A stretch of 64,000 bases of DNA from Stercorarius parasiticus (Eukaryota; Chordata; Aves; Charadriiformes; Stercorariidae). Of the stretch, positions 1 through 10,773 are shown in pieces; position 1 is the first letter of the stretch, and each line of letters starts with the position of its first letter. The notes under the pieces were generated by a model. The model searched no databases and was not told the DNA's origin. It saw nothing but the letters and a program-made list of their open reading frames with translations. The position numbers were made by a program, and so were the translations under genes. Location of the stretch: positions 3,114 through 67,113 of the forward strand of contig VWZL01000105.1 in assembly GCA_013396915.1 (NCBI GenBank), read 5' to 3'.

Positions 1-2766
1 AGATTCTTCATCTTTTAGTTGTCTGGAGATGTGGCTGAATTTCGAGGTTGTGGGAGGAGGAGTGGATGCTATTTCATCCTCTTTTCTCACCTATTTGGGT
101 TGAATTTGGAAGAACGAGAGAGACGTTCAGGCCTCCAGACCTGATTCAGAATCCAGTGAAAATGTCACAAATTCGAATGTGTTCTGGTCCAGGCAACTTC
201 AGTTGCGAACTTCCCCCTAGATTTTATGCTAGCATGTGATACTAATACTGGAAGAATGCACTGCAGTATTTGTCGGTTTCAGTTGGAATTCAAAGCACTA
301 GCTTTAACCTGCAGAATTTTGAATGTTTTGGAGCTGCTAGCATGAGACATCATCTCTTTTCTCTGTCACATTGCCATCCATGAGATCACCAGAGACACTC
401 CAAGCTGGCGAGCGCTCAGCATGAACCAGATGTCTGCTGAGAACCTGCCTCTATGGGGGCCTCAGTACCTGGAATTAGCCCCTCATCTTCATCAGTTTGT
501 GCCCCGCTCTGTCAAATTCATCCAATTTATAAAGCCTGACAAGAAAATTGTGAGCTGAGGTGGGCATATTGTGGGTCTTTTGTATGTTTTATGACTTTTT
601 TACATGACTATTTTTTAATTAGGAGATGAGGCACCTAGTGTGTTAGCTGCACCAGCCTTTAGCCATAAGGAAATAAAGATGGAAGGAAACAAACCTAGAG
701 CAAAAAGGACTTGCATTTTAGTCCGGTCGGTAATATTAGTGAATGGGATTTCTGGATCTGTTTTAAACAGTAAGGAGTATAAACTGGGTGGAAATTGTCA
801 CATTTATAGTGTGTATAGAGCCATACATAGTGCAAACACTTAGATTTTTTTGATTCCTAATCTGAAATTCTAACAGGCCCAGAAATGTCACCTGTGCAAA
901 CTGCTGTATAGTTGCGTATAAGTTGCTTTTTTTTTTGTCTTTTAAGTCATTTTACTTGAGTCTGATAGAAGAAGTCCATTGACTCCCAGGAATCCATTTA
1001 CCACAGCATGACAGCCACAGATACAGATTATTTTAGATGCTTTTAAAGAAGAAAAAAGGAGGATTTTCCAGTTAGCTCGTAGATTTTAGGGTCACGATCC
1101 TTTTCATGATTTTAAAAAAAGCAAGACAGTGTTTTGCTGATAAAAGTGGTGATATTTCATTGCCTTTTTTAATTACGGATAGTTTAAAGCTACAAAAATA
1201 GTTTAGATCTTATTTTTTCCTTTATTTCTTTCTATTTACTTGGATTTATAGCTTCAGCTGTCAAAGTTCTGGTCTGGTGAGAGCTTCATTTCACATGCGT
1301 ATTTTACATTGCTGAATAAAACAACTGAATTCCTTACTTGTATACTCACTTCTTTACCAGCTTGGCTTTTCACCTCTTTTTTTAAACTTCGCTAACAGCA
1401 GGCAAAATGTAATGTTGCTCCTTAATAATTAAGGCTTTGTGAATTTAAAACAAAAGTCTTTGTGATACTATTAATTTAATATTTGGGGCTTAGTAACTTT
1501 TTAATATTGAAATATAATTTTAAACAGGTTTTTAATGAACGTATGTAAATGGTTTCCTTGGGAGTTGTTAATCCAGACAGTTGCAGTCCCATGTTAACCT
1601 ATTGTGAGCAGAGGTAGAAAATGAAATGATTAATCTACCTTCTTTCCATTTCGTAGCGTGAAGTATAGAAAGCAAGAATAAGGTATAAATGCATAAGAAA
1701 ATGACTGAATCTGGTTTTAGTGCAGTTCATGGCCAACCAATTGATATTTTTCATCTTAATTGGCCAAAACTTGAATTTAAAACCTGAAATTTGACGACCT
1801 GAGCGTTGCTGTGCTGCCAGATGCCCAGACTTCGTAGATGTAAAACTTACATTCGAGATGTAAAATCTCCTATTCCTGCAATCCCTGAAGGACCATTGAA
1901 TCCCTCATCAAAGAAGAGAAACCCTCACATGGAGGTGGACACCCTTTATTCAGACGTTTACCTTTCTAATCCCACATTTTAGAGCAGGCATTTTTATTCA
2001 CTTCTGTTTTTATCCAAAGCTTCAGCTGCTCCTGTGCCTTGTTAAATGTTTGCCACTCTCCATAGAAGAGGTGACTGCATCTCAATGATCCTGAAGTGCC
2101 CCTGTACATAACCTGCTTACTGGCTCATTAAGCTTGCAAAGCATTTGGGATTTCTCAGTACACAAACCCTTCCATTCAGATATAGTTGTCCATTCCCTCG
2201 TGTTTCCTGTTTGCGTTTAGCAAGACAAAAAGCAGGTGAGAGCATGCCCCAGAGCTGCTGCGGTGCACTTGTACAGCCTCCTCTGCTGATCTGTGCCAAG
2301 CAGCCACAGAAGGTGTGGGCTGCACCTCACTGGGTTGTTTGGGCTGGTTTCTTGAGGAAATAAAACTTGTGTTCCTGCAGGGATTCTCTCCCTCCCTTTC
2401 CACCCCAAGTAATTTACAAATTTCCTAGCCAATTTCAGCCAAGTTTTGCAAGTAGGACTGAGTTTTAAAGAAACTGATTTTCTGTTGTTAGAAAAAGGAG
2501 ATTCTACATGTGTCCTAAATTGGAGAGAGGAGCTATGCCATCCTCTCAATGCTTGTGATCAGAAAAACTTGTCTGAAGAAAATCTGCCCCTTAATACCCT
2601 GACACGGGGAAACCTCAATGAACACATGCAGCTGTGAGACACAGATTCAGAGGAAATCAGACTTTGTTCTGGTGTGCATGAAACTATGTGTTTAAAAGTA
2701 AGTTTTTTGTGGGGGCTCACTGTTGGTAAAGGTCATGAGTAACTCATCCTCGTGTTCTTCTTTCAG
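1..2766 (+). other. INTS9: Presumed INTS9 intron 1 (3' part)
   Basis: No gene is seen here. The stretch is AT-rich, has only short scattered reading frames, and ends in the polypyrimidine tract and CAG acceptor of the first visible coding exon. The exon starting at 2767 opens with codon 4 of the protein, so the Met-Lys-Leu codons must sit in an exon further left. I find no ATG-Lys-Leu followed by a GT donor and no CpG-rich promoter-like segment. The intron call is inferred from the missing start codon. Confidence 0.7.
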
Positions 2767-2894
2767 TACTGCCTGTCAGGACATCCAACCTTACCATGCA
2801 ACGTACTCAAGTTCAAATCCACCACCATCATGTTGGATTGTGGACTGGATATGACGTCTACCCTCAATTTCCTCCCGATGCCACTTGTTCAGAG
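2767..2894 (+). CDS. INTS9: INTS9 coding exon 2 (residues ~4-46)
   Basis: This exon encodes the N-terminal beta strands of the metallo-beta-lactamase (MBL) fold of Integrator subunit 9. The frame opens [16 protein letters not shown] and contains [12 protein letters not shown]. The Leu-Asp-Cys-Gly stretch corresponds to the first conserved Asp-containing strand of MBL/beta-CASP proteins such as CPSF73 and INTS11. The acceptor is TTTCAG at 2761-2766 and the donor is GTATGT at 2895. The exon has 42 codons plus AG, so the following intron is phase 2, and the split codon becomes Ser with the first base of the next exon. INTS9 pairs with INTS11 in the nuclear Integrator complex, which cleaves snRNA 3' ends and nascent Pol II transcripts. 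Confidence 0.95.
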
Positions 2895-4544
2895 GTATGT
2901 TCTGCGGCCTGTAAGCACTTAGTCTGTGTCTTCTTGGGTTGCAGTTGGAGTGCTCTGCGTGAAATGGTATTGGAAGGAGGGAGGGGATGAGTACAAATGA
3001 ACAGCATCATCTGATATCATAAATAGACTTTGTTCACTTAAAAATTCTCTTTATCAAAATAACGTCCTTTGGCTCAGTAGACGGAAGACATTTTATGGAT
3101 TTATTGATTGGTTTTTCTAGATAATTTATTCTAAGCTTCAGTAAAGTATTGCTGCAACTGCTCAGCACAAGTGAGGTCACATATCTGTCATCTTTCTGGC
3201 TTCTTCATGCAAGATGAGATAAATGGGTAACTGAGATGGAGCGCGTGGAGCCCAGCAAGTACAGTTTAACCACCGTCTTCTCAGGCTGTTCTTCAGAGCA
3301 TGGGCTAATGCAAAGAAAAATAGCACTTAACAGTCCTTGTTAGTTGACTTGATGGCATAATTGTTCCCTTTTAAAAAATAAATAAATAAAAGGGCATTGC
3401 AGCTGGGCACAGGAATGGGATGGCAGTGAAATAAAAGTAGAGTATAGAGGAGAATCCTGAGATCAAGACTCCCCCTTCTATGCCCTAACTACAAAATCAT
3501 ATTTTCCCAGGTTTCACAAAAGCTATTTAGTAACTTTGATCCATGAGGAAACAAGTGAGGAACATTCTGGGTTCAAGGAAGGCTTGATTGAGAGGAGGAG
3601 AATATGATTAGGAAAGGGAGTTTCCTGAGAGACCTAGTGAGGTTAAAGCAGTTTGGCCAGCACTTCCTATGATTTGGGTTTTTTTTGCAGAGGAAAAGAA
3701 TAGATAATGTATGCATTGTTCTGCAAGAACATGGAGTTCAAGATCTGCTGTAAAGTAGGCAACAGAGGCCTTAATATGGATCAGTGTGATAGTTCCAATT
3801 TTTGTTCCATTCCATAATGCAATTGCTAACTACAACATTTAGGGGCAGTAGTAGATTTTGAAGGCATCCAGAAAATTTGGGAAATGCAGGTAGAGACAGA
3901 ATTGCCTTGCGTTCGCTTTCTCCCACCACCCAAAGAAAAAAAGGAAATTGAGAGAGGAACAAGTAGCAAAATTAGGTGAGTGAACAAAAGCTTAAGAGGT
4001 TCCTTAGAACTGCAGGCAGGCATCAGTGCTCCCCGGGGACATGCCAGCTTTGTCTGCTGATAGCGGACCCTGGGAACGAACAGCCAAATTGCAGGTCACA
4101 ACCTGGAATTCCCCAAGTACCTCCAGAATGTCTGCACTAAAATGACTCAAACTCAATAAGAAAGGATGTCAGATTTGACCCCTGATGGCCCAGTGGAATC
4201 AGAGCAAACAGTTGGATTTAAATCCAATCAATCTTGTCGGTAAGGTGATTGAACACCCCTTACAGCAAGGATTGTCCTAAGCATGTGGACTTGGGCAAGT
4301 AATTGATCTCTTCAGTACTCTACAAAACTGCAGGGAGTTGTGGAACTGAGTTAAAAACTTGAGGAAGAATGTGGCTGCCACTAATCTCTATAGTATTCAT
4401 AGTTCTATCATTATATATCAGGTCTCCATTACCATAATATCTAAATACCTCTGAAATTGAAATGTGTATTATCAACATAACATGACCAGGTAATAGAGAG
4501 CTGACATTATCATCAGCTTCCAGGTGAGAGACTACAAGAAGGAC

Positions 4545-4636
4545 TGACTGGCTGAGGTCTTGCACGAAGCATGTAGCAGTGCAAGAATTTGAACATAGGC
4601 CTGTCAGACATTAGGTTATTACCAGCTGTGTGTCCT
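4545..4636 (-). repeat. MIR-like tRNA-derived SINE fragment
   Basis: Read on the + strand, this resembles the reverse complement of an amniote MIR/CORE-type SINE. A 'cttgcacgaagcatgtagca' segment is followed by 'gaatttgaacataggcctg' and then 'cagacattaggttattacc'. In the family these correspond to the core region, the B-box-derived 'gaacccaggtctg', and the A-box-derived 'ctaaccact'. It is highly diverged. Assignment is by recollected consensus only. Confidence 0.45.
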
Positions 4637-4734
4637 CAGAACCACGTGCTGCTTCTTGCAGCTAGGCTGAGATGGACATATGTGAAACCTTGAACGCAGA
4701 GGAGCTGTGCTTCTCTCTGCTGTCTTTAAACCAG

Positions 4735-4800
4735 AAGTCCCCAAAGTATGATCCATGAACCAGTTAGGTTCTGCTAGTCTCAGTCTGCGGTCTGCAAAGG
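4735..4800 (+). repeat. Possible hAT-type DNA transposon end (very diverged)
   Basis: The stretch around 'agtccccaaagtatgatcca' followed by 'tctgcggtctgcaaagg' recalls the 'ttcccaaactgtggtccgtg..ggtccgcgg' ends of Charlie-like hAT elements. No partner inverted repeat was found, so this is a weak call. Confidence 0.2.
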
Positions 4801-5629
4801 TGCCCTAATTTTTACCTCTGTGGAGCATAAAGGTATGATGTTACAAAGGACCTTTGCTATGCAGCTAAATACGGTGTCATACCTGGCATGGGACCCTCCT
4901 TGTGCAAACATTTTGAGAGCCTGTGCTTTAATCTATAAGAGAGGAAAGTGCTGTAGTGTTTGTGTCTTTAAAGGGACCGGACAGTTTTTAGAGTTCTTTG
5001 CTCTTCAAAAAAAGCCCGTCAAAAGGTATTTAGATTCCACCTTGTCCTGGAAGTGGCAGTCCTTGTTCACACTAGCCCATGGAGCATGTACAAAGTACCT
5101 GCAGTTGCCAAACACTTTATGCCAGTTCATGTACTTTAAAGGAGGTTTGTCAACTGGAATTTTCTCCCCTGTACCAAAGTCAAATGCAAAACGGTAAAAT
5201 GAACATGTGGGAAGCTCTTAACCTTTCCTGTCTAGCCATGACACACTTGCTCACATTATTTATGGGACAGTTCTAGCTATTTTGGATTAATCAATCACTC
5301 TTATTACAATGTCAAAGCTATGTCGGCAGGAACTGTGTTACTTCTTGCTTTCAAAGTAAAGAGTCCTTTCTGTCCTGCGTTGCTTATTCCACGTTCACCC
5401 ACACACAGGACCTATCTGATAATTTTGCCTCTCTTGACAAGACTGTATACTCTTCAGTGGATGCCAGGTTTAGCGCAAGTCAATAGTGCTGTTTCGTCAT
5501 GAATAAAGCAAACCACGTACTAGGCTAAATTAGGGGGAGTAGGGCAAGCATATCAAGGAAAGTTTATTCCGCTCTGCCTTGTGCTGGTGAAACCATAAAT
5601 GGATCCAGGTTTGGATTTCCAATTGAAGA

Positions 5630-6055
5630 GAGGTGCCGAGAAACTGTAGAAAGGTGTTCAGGGGGCTCCAAGATGGTCAGGGTCCAGAGCCCATGACTAC
5701 CTGGAGAGGCTGAGGCAGCTGGGCTTGGAGGCTAGACATAGAGCTAATAGCCACCCACATCTGCTTGAAAAGAAGTTACAAAGAGAGCAGGAGCCAAACT
5801 CATTTCAACAGTGGCAGACAAAATACGGGGCGAATGGCCGCAGATTGTGTCTTGAGAGGCTCAGGTTGGACGTTAGCCTCCCAGCGATGAATTTTTTCTT
5901 AGCACTTTCACCCATCCCCAGAGAGGCTCTAGAATGTCATGCTCCAGGGATTTGCAGGACACAGCTGGACAAAGCTGTGGCTGACCTGATCTCATGCTGG
6001 CTTTGAGACATTGGACTACAGACCTCCAGATGTCCCTTCCAACCAAGGTTTTGGT
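5630..6055 (+). repeat. CR1 LINE 3' fragment (old)
   Basis: The order matches a CR1 3' region. 'gggggctccaagatggtcag' is followed by 'gaggctgaggcagctgggct', a diverged middle part, 'gacctgatctcatgctgg', and finally 'gacctccagatgtcccttcc'. The terminal ATTCTGTG-type octamers have decayed. It is more diverged than the CR1 copies at 34191, 52474 and 57372. A short open frame inside it (5725-6006) is accidental. Confidence 0.75.
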
Positions 6056-7379
6056 AGTCTCCTCCTTTATCTGTCAAAGTTGTTGCGTATCATATAACAT
6101 GGTTTGTTCTTGCTTTTTCCCTGCTTTTTCCATAGCGCTTTTAGTCTCTGTGCACCAATTCTACTCAGCCCCTTCAGTCTCCAAAATACTGCTCTTAAAT
6201 TGTGCTTTTGAATGTGTCAGTGGAGATTACATTTAACCACCTCATCTTTTCCATCATCAGACTTAGTCTTTATCCTCAAAAGAGGGTTGCACTTCTCAAT
6301 GACACATCCTTCTGCTCTCACCTCTTACCTTCTGTCTTCACTCCTTGAGTCTTAGATTTCCCCCTTTTCCTTCCTTGTGACTTTCTGGAGTGCCAGTTAG
6401 GATTTGTTCTTTTATATTGATGTTGGTCTGAACACAGCATTCCTCTGAGCCCTTGAATCACTTCCTATTTTCAAGAACTTAAATTTGAAAGCCCTTACAG
6501 CATGTAAGCATGCCTGTCTGTAGAGCTTAGGGCACAACACTTGCAGATTTCATTACAACCAAGTTCTAGAGTTCTTTCTCCAAATTTGAGGTTGTTGCGG
6601 GGCTTGATTCGAGTTGGGTTCTATTCTCTTGTTTCCTCAACTTTTTCTTTTTTGGATTTCTGTAGGTATGCTTGAATCTGGGCAGACAGTGGTTTTAGAA
6701 CTAACTTGTAGGCTCACACCAAAATCAAACGTCACTGTGAAGTATGAATAAGTCTCTCACTTACGGTAGCAAGAAATGCTGCAGCAATTACTACTGTAAA
6801 CTCAGGATTACAATGTCCACCTTGAAGTTTATTTGCATTTGAAACCATTAAAAAAGGGGGCCCTGGCGTTGCTGACCAGTACCAGACCTGCCAGCTTAAA
6901 ACATGCAGTTCACAGCAAAACCTCCTTGCCCCATTGTCCTTCCAACACAGGTAAATGCACTGTACGGCTCTTGGTGCAGGTCTTCAGGGTGAGACCTGAG
7001 CATGAAGCCACGGTGTATGTGGATATAAAATCACAATCTCTGTGTCTATAAACGACTTAGTCCAGAGCATTGGTCTTTCCCTCCTGTTACTAATGAGGGT
7101 ATTCGTCTGTCGTCTCCTGTCCCAGAGCAGTTTTACACTGCTTTTGTATTGTTTCAGGCATAGAGTTTCTTGCTGCCCTAACTTCTGTTTATACAGCCAG
7201 TTTAACCACAGGGCAACACAAGCAGCACTGAGCCTTTTTGAAATTTTCGCTGTAAATGCCTAAAATAAAACTCCCCGCATGCGTCATCGTCTTATTCTTT
7301 TTACTTGTGTCATAATCATGATTTGTAAAAGTTACTTCAGTGAACACTTAAACACAGTGAAACTGTCTGTCTGTTTTAT

Positions 7380-7465
7380 TGAGATTGTTAGTTCCCTGAG
7401 ACAGAAATCGTGTTCTCTTCCTGTATGACACCAAATAGAAGGTCTATGCTTAGCTGCTGATAATG
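7380..7465 (+). repeat. Possible old interspersed-repeat 3' tail
   Basis: The stretch from 'gattgttagttccctgagac' to 'gcttagctgctgataatgat' resembles a common amniote repeat tail of the form 'attgtaagctctctggggcagggactgt...gcgctactgcaata'. A similar tail is seen near 14418 and, more weakly, near 58700. It is very diverged and the family is uncertain. Confidence 0.35.
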
Positions 7466-7506
7466 ATGTAATTCATATTGCAATAATTCTTTTCCTCTTT
7501 CCACAG

Positions 7507-7567
7507 CCCCAGGCTGTCCAAACTTCCTGGTTGGGTTTTGAAAGATGGAAGCACGTTTCTGGACAAG
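7507..7567 (+). CDS. INTS9: INTS9 coding exon 3 (residues ~46-66)
   Basis: A 61-nt exon. Its first C completes the split Ser codon, and it then reads PRLSKLPGWVLKDGSTFLDK. It lies in the N-terminal MBL region between the first beta hairpin and the strand carried by exon 4. The acceptor is a strong CTTTCCACAG and the donor is GTACTA, which departs from the GTRAGT consensus at +4 to +6. The exon is phase 2 at the left and phase 0 at the right, so skipping it would shift the frame. Confidence 0.95.
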
Positions 7568-10054
7568 GTACTATACTGATGGTTAGAATTTTCTTGCCGT
7601 GCAAAAAGCTACCTGACAGGTTAGGAGCTTGCACTGCAGGAACAATACTTCCATGCTGACTCATCGCAAAGGTTTCTCTGTGTACCCTTACCAGCCATGA
7701 TGTCCTTGTAGAGCAGAACGTTTTGAAACAAAATGCTAATAGCAGCTCTGAGGCTTTCAGTCTTCAGAGGTAGCCTAGCTTTTTAAAAAATCCTCTTAAA
7801 ATGCAGAAATCGTCACTATGAATATTTTCTTATTTCATGGAGCTCCATAAATAATAGTGCTTTGCCTTCTTAGAGTGCCTTTTATTCAACAGTCTCACTT
7901 TTCTGACAATAAAGCTTCATAGCATGCTTATAAATGATGTTGGTATTGTACCCTTTTTTTAGGCAGAAGAACTATGAGAAAGTGAATGGTTTACCCACAG
8001 GAGGTCTCTTATAGAGGAAAAGCATGTCTTTGGCCTCTGAAATCAACATGTGTTCTGCTGCTGGACATAGCAGGGAGGATATTATCTCCAGCCTCCTAAT
8101 TCTAAGACACAGGACTGACTCAGCTACATGAGAGACACAGAATTTTTCTTTTTCCTCCGCTTTTCATTACATTCGTTTTGTAGGCAAAATTTATCTGGGG
8201 CTTCAACCAAAACTAGGCACTGCAGCATCCAGCTTGATCTGCCATACGAGAACAATGAACACAAAAATATGTCAGATGTTAGTAAAATAGGCAGATATAT
8301 TTCAAATGTGTGCAGCGATAGGTATCAGTAGAGAAAATGCTGTTTTAATAGACTGTTCTCTGACTATGTGAACATTAAAGGAAAACAGTAATAATAGTTG
8401 CTTTTGTAGGGGACTTTGAGGTGGACAAAATGGATTGATCTGATTTTTCCAGGCAAGGGAGCTGAAGATCATAGATTAAAGACCTGATTTTTCTTCTCAT
8501 TGGAGACAAAAGAAACTGTATAGGCAGCATTTCTGTTAGTAAAATAGTAACAACTCTATTCAAAGCACATGCTAACTGGCAGTCACAGAGCTACAGAGGC
8601 TCAGTGACAGGAATGGAGCTGCCCAGTTTGAATTCCCTGGAATTTGTTTCTCTTGTACCCCAGCCTTGGTCTCAGAGCTTTGGGCTCCATTCTGTCCAAA
8701 GAATATATATTTTTCTATGTGATGTATTTACATTTCTGCGGTACTGCTGCTGCGGTGTGTACTCAGGAGAAATCTTCAAACTCACACAGCGCCGATGGAA
8801 ATCGTGTTAAAAATTCAAAGGCAACATCTCTTACCTTCACCTTGACTATTGTAATTGCTTGGAATGGTAAATTCTTTGACCCATGCTGGAAAAAGGCAAG
8901 GGAAGGAGTCAAAGGGGGATGTTTTATCATGTCAGGTGGACATTCCTGTTATAGCACTCTCTGGATGACAGTTATAAAACTTACGTCCTGGAGAGGCATT
9001 GAAATTTGCTGCGATCTAGTTTTAATCATTTTGAACTCCCTTGAGATGAGGTTAGGAGACTTCTGCCACTAGATGTAATTGCTCATTCGTTATTAGTTGG
9101 CAGGTGCACTGTAATTATTAAGAATTGGATTCAATCTTTAATTCTGACAGTCTGAAGCTGGCTGAGACCACTCGCTTTGGGACAAGCAAGAGAAGCATCC
9201 AGGAGAGAAGGCGAAGTGGGTGATAGGTAGCCTGTGAGGTGTATTAGAACTAGAGTTGGGAATATTTTTGTTCCATATATAATCCTGAAGAATGTGACTT
9301 TTCATGTGACAAAGATTTATGATGTCAGCCTTGAAAAAAGAGGAAGAAAAGAGAGAACTAGAAATCCAGCAGAGATAAATCTAACAAAAAGTGCAACGTG
9401 GAGCTTAGATCCCCAAAAGTTGTTTCATCAAATGCTCTGAGGCAGGGGCTAAAAATTGTATTCTGCTCCTAATAAGACAGAAAAGGTTTGATGTTATTGG
9501 GAACCGAAACTAAATTCCAAACTTGCAGGACAGCCAGGGCACTATAAAGGTGCTGTGTACACCTTCCAGGTCTGGAGAGCAGCAGTTCTGGGAAGAGTGC
9601 TCTTAATGACCCACTTTTCAGTTCATACTTTACTTCTGATTCTGATAGACAAAGTCAACTTGCATTGTTAGAGATTTCCCAGCCAACACATCTGCAGTTG
9701 GAAGAGCAGAGAAAACACAGCTTCATAGGACAGCACCTCCTTCATGGCCCCAGCGAAACCAGCCAGTGGTTACCAGGGTCTCTTTCACTACCTACCAGAG
9801 TGCTGTCTCTGTTCCTCCAAACGAGGATTTGAGCCCTTGAAGTACCAAGCAGCAGCATCTCACATGAAAGCAATTTCAGCAGATCTGCTTACAGCAAATT
9901 GTATCTAGAAGGGGGATAAACATAATGTAGTAATGGGCTGGAAATTGAAATTACCTGTGATGAAGAAAAGCTTTTGAAAGTGCAAAATCTGCTGCATTTG
10001 AGTAATATTGTGTTGTATTTTTGTGTCCTCTCTGGTGATATGCTTTTCTTACAG
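7568..10054 (+). other. INTS9: INTS9 intron 3
   Basis: A phase-0 intron of 2.5 kb that ends in a polypyrimidine tract with ACAG. I recognise no gene or clear repeat in it. The 142-codon open frame at 8644-9072 has no recognisable domain or homologue-like motif and looks like chance. Confidence 0.8.
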
Positions 10055-10117
10055 GAGCTAAAGGAGTGCTCTGGCCATGTGTTTGTAGACTCTGTGCCTG
10101 AGTTCTGTTTACCAGAG
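10055..10117 (+). CDS. INTS9: INTS9 coding exon 4 (residues ~67-87)
   Basis: A 63-nt exon of 21 whole codons reading ELKECSGHVFVDSVPEFCLP plus Glu. The donor is a canonical GTGAGT. Both flanking introns are phase 0, so it could be skipped without a frameshift, removing 21 residues of the MBL fold. The Cys/Asp-containing strand precedes the former metal-binding loop found in exon 5. Confidence 0.95.
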
Positions 10118-10748
10118 GTGAGTTTGTTCAAAGCCGTACTGAAAAATCTGACTCCATTCAATCATGTGGAAGAAACTTACTAAGTAATTATTATCAGATT
10201 CATGCTAATGTATTACTACTCAGTAAATAGTACTACAAAAACCTCTGTGGTGTTAAGGTGCCTCTAGTGTCTATGACGCTGGAAAAAGGATGGAAACAGC
10301 CCCTTTCAACAATGGTTTGGGTAGATCTGGAAGGTCTCCTTGAGCAGATCGATATCTCACAGAAGAATGAGACTTGACTGTCCCTTTTTATGGGCCTTCC
10401 AAAGACAATATAACTGAGCTGGACTCGATTATGACAGGATACATGTGCTGATGTAGATAAGGGCAGTGAATGAAGACAAGGAAAGCTGCTTGTCTCTAAC
10501 CACAGATGCATGACCTGCCTGGTGGAGCTCCCCTGGGGAGCCGACCGTGTGGTTAAACCACCGTTTGATTCTGCTGGGCTGCAGTCAGACATGCTGCTCT
10601 GCCGGCAGCAAATTTAGGTTACAAAGTTTTGCTGCCTTGTTAGCTATTCGTCACTGCCTCTTTGAGGGAAGAACTGTACCTCCACATCCACTGACATAAC
10701 TGCAAGTGGCTGCTTCTCAAGCTGTTTTTTTCAAGAATACCGGGTTTT

Positions 10749-10773
10749 AAAAAAAAAAGAAAAAAAAAGAAAG
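10749..10773 (+). repeat. A-rich simple repeat
   Basis: Runs of eight or more A broken by single G residues. No recognisable SINE or LINE body sits upstream, so it is not clearly a retroposon tail. Confidence 0.8.

Larger units (their letters stand above)
2895..7506 (+). other. INTS9: INTS9 intron 2
   Basis: A phase-2 GT..AG intron of 4.6 kb. It holds a MIR-like SINE fragment near 4545-4636, a possible hAT-like fragment near 4735-4800, an old CR1 piece near 5630-6055, and a faint old-repeat tail near 7380-7465. Nothing else is recognised. The open reading frames at 4820-5197 and 5725-6006 are not supported as genes, and the second lies inside the CR1 piece. Confidence 0.85.

Noticed and set aside
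2678..2686. ATG-AAA-CTA (Met-Lys-Leu) 80 nt upstream of exon 2, matching the expected INTS9 start residues
   Set aside because: No GT donor follows directly. The frame runs into a stop (TGT GTT TAA), and the resulting intron would be about 80 nt with a TG start. A chance match. The true start exon is probably left of the window.
8644..9072. 142-codon open frame in intron 3
   Set aside because: No motif, no splice context and no similarity to any family I recognise.
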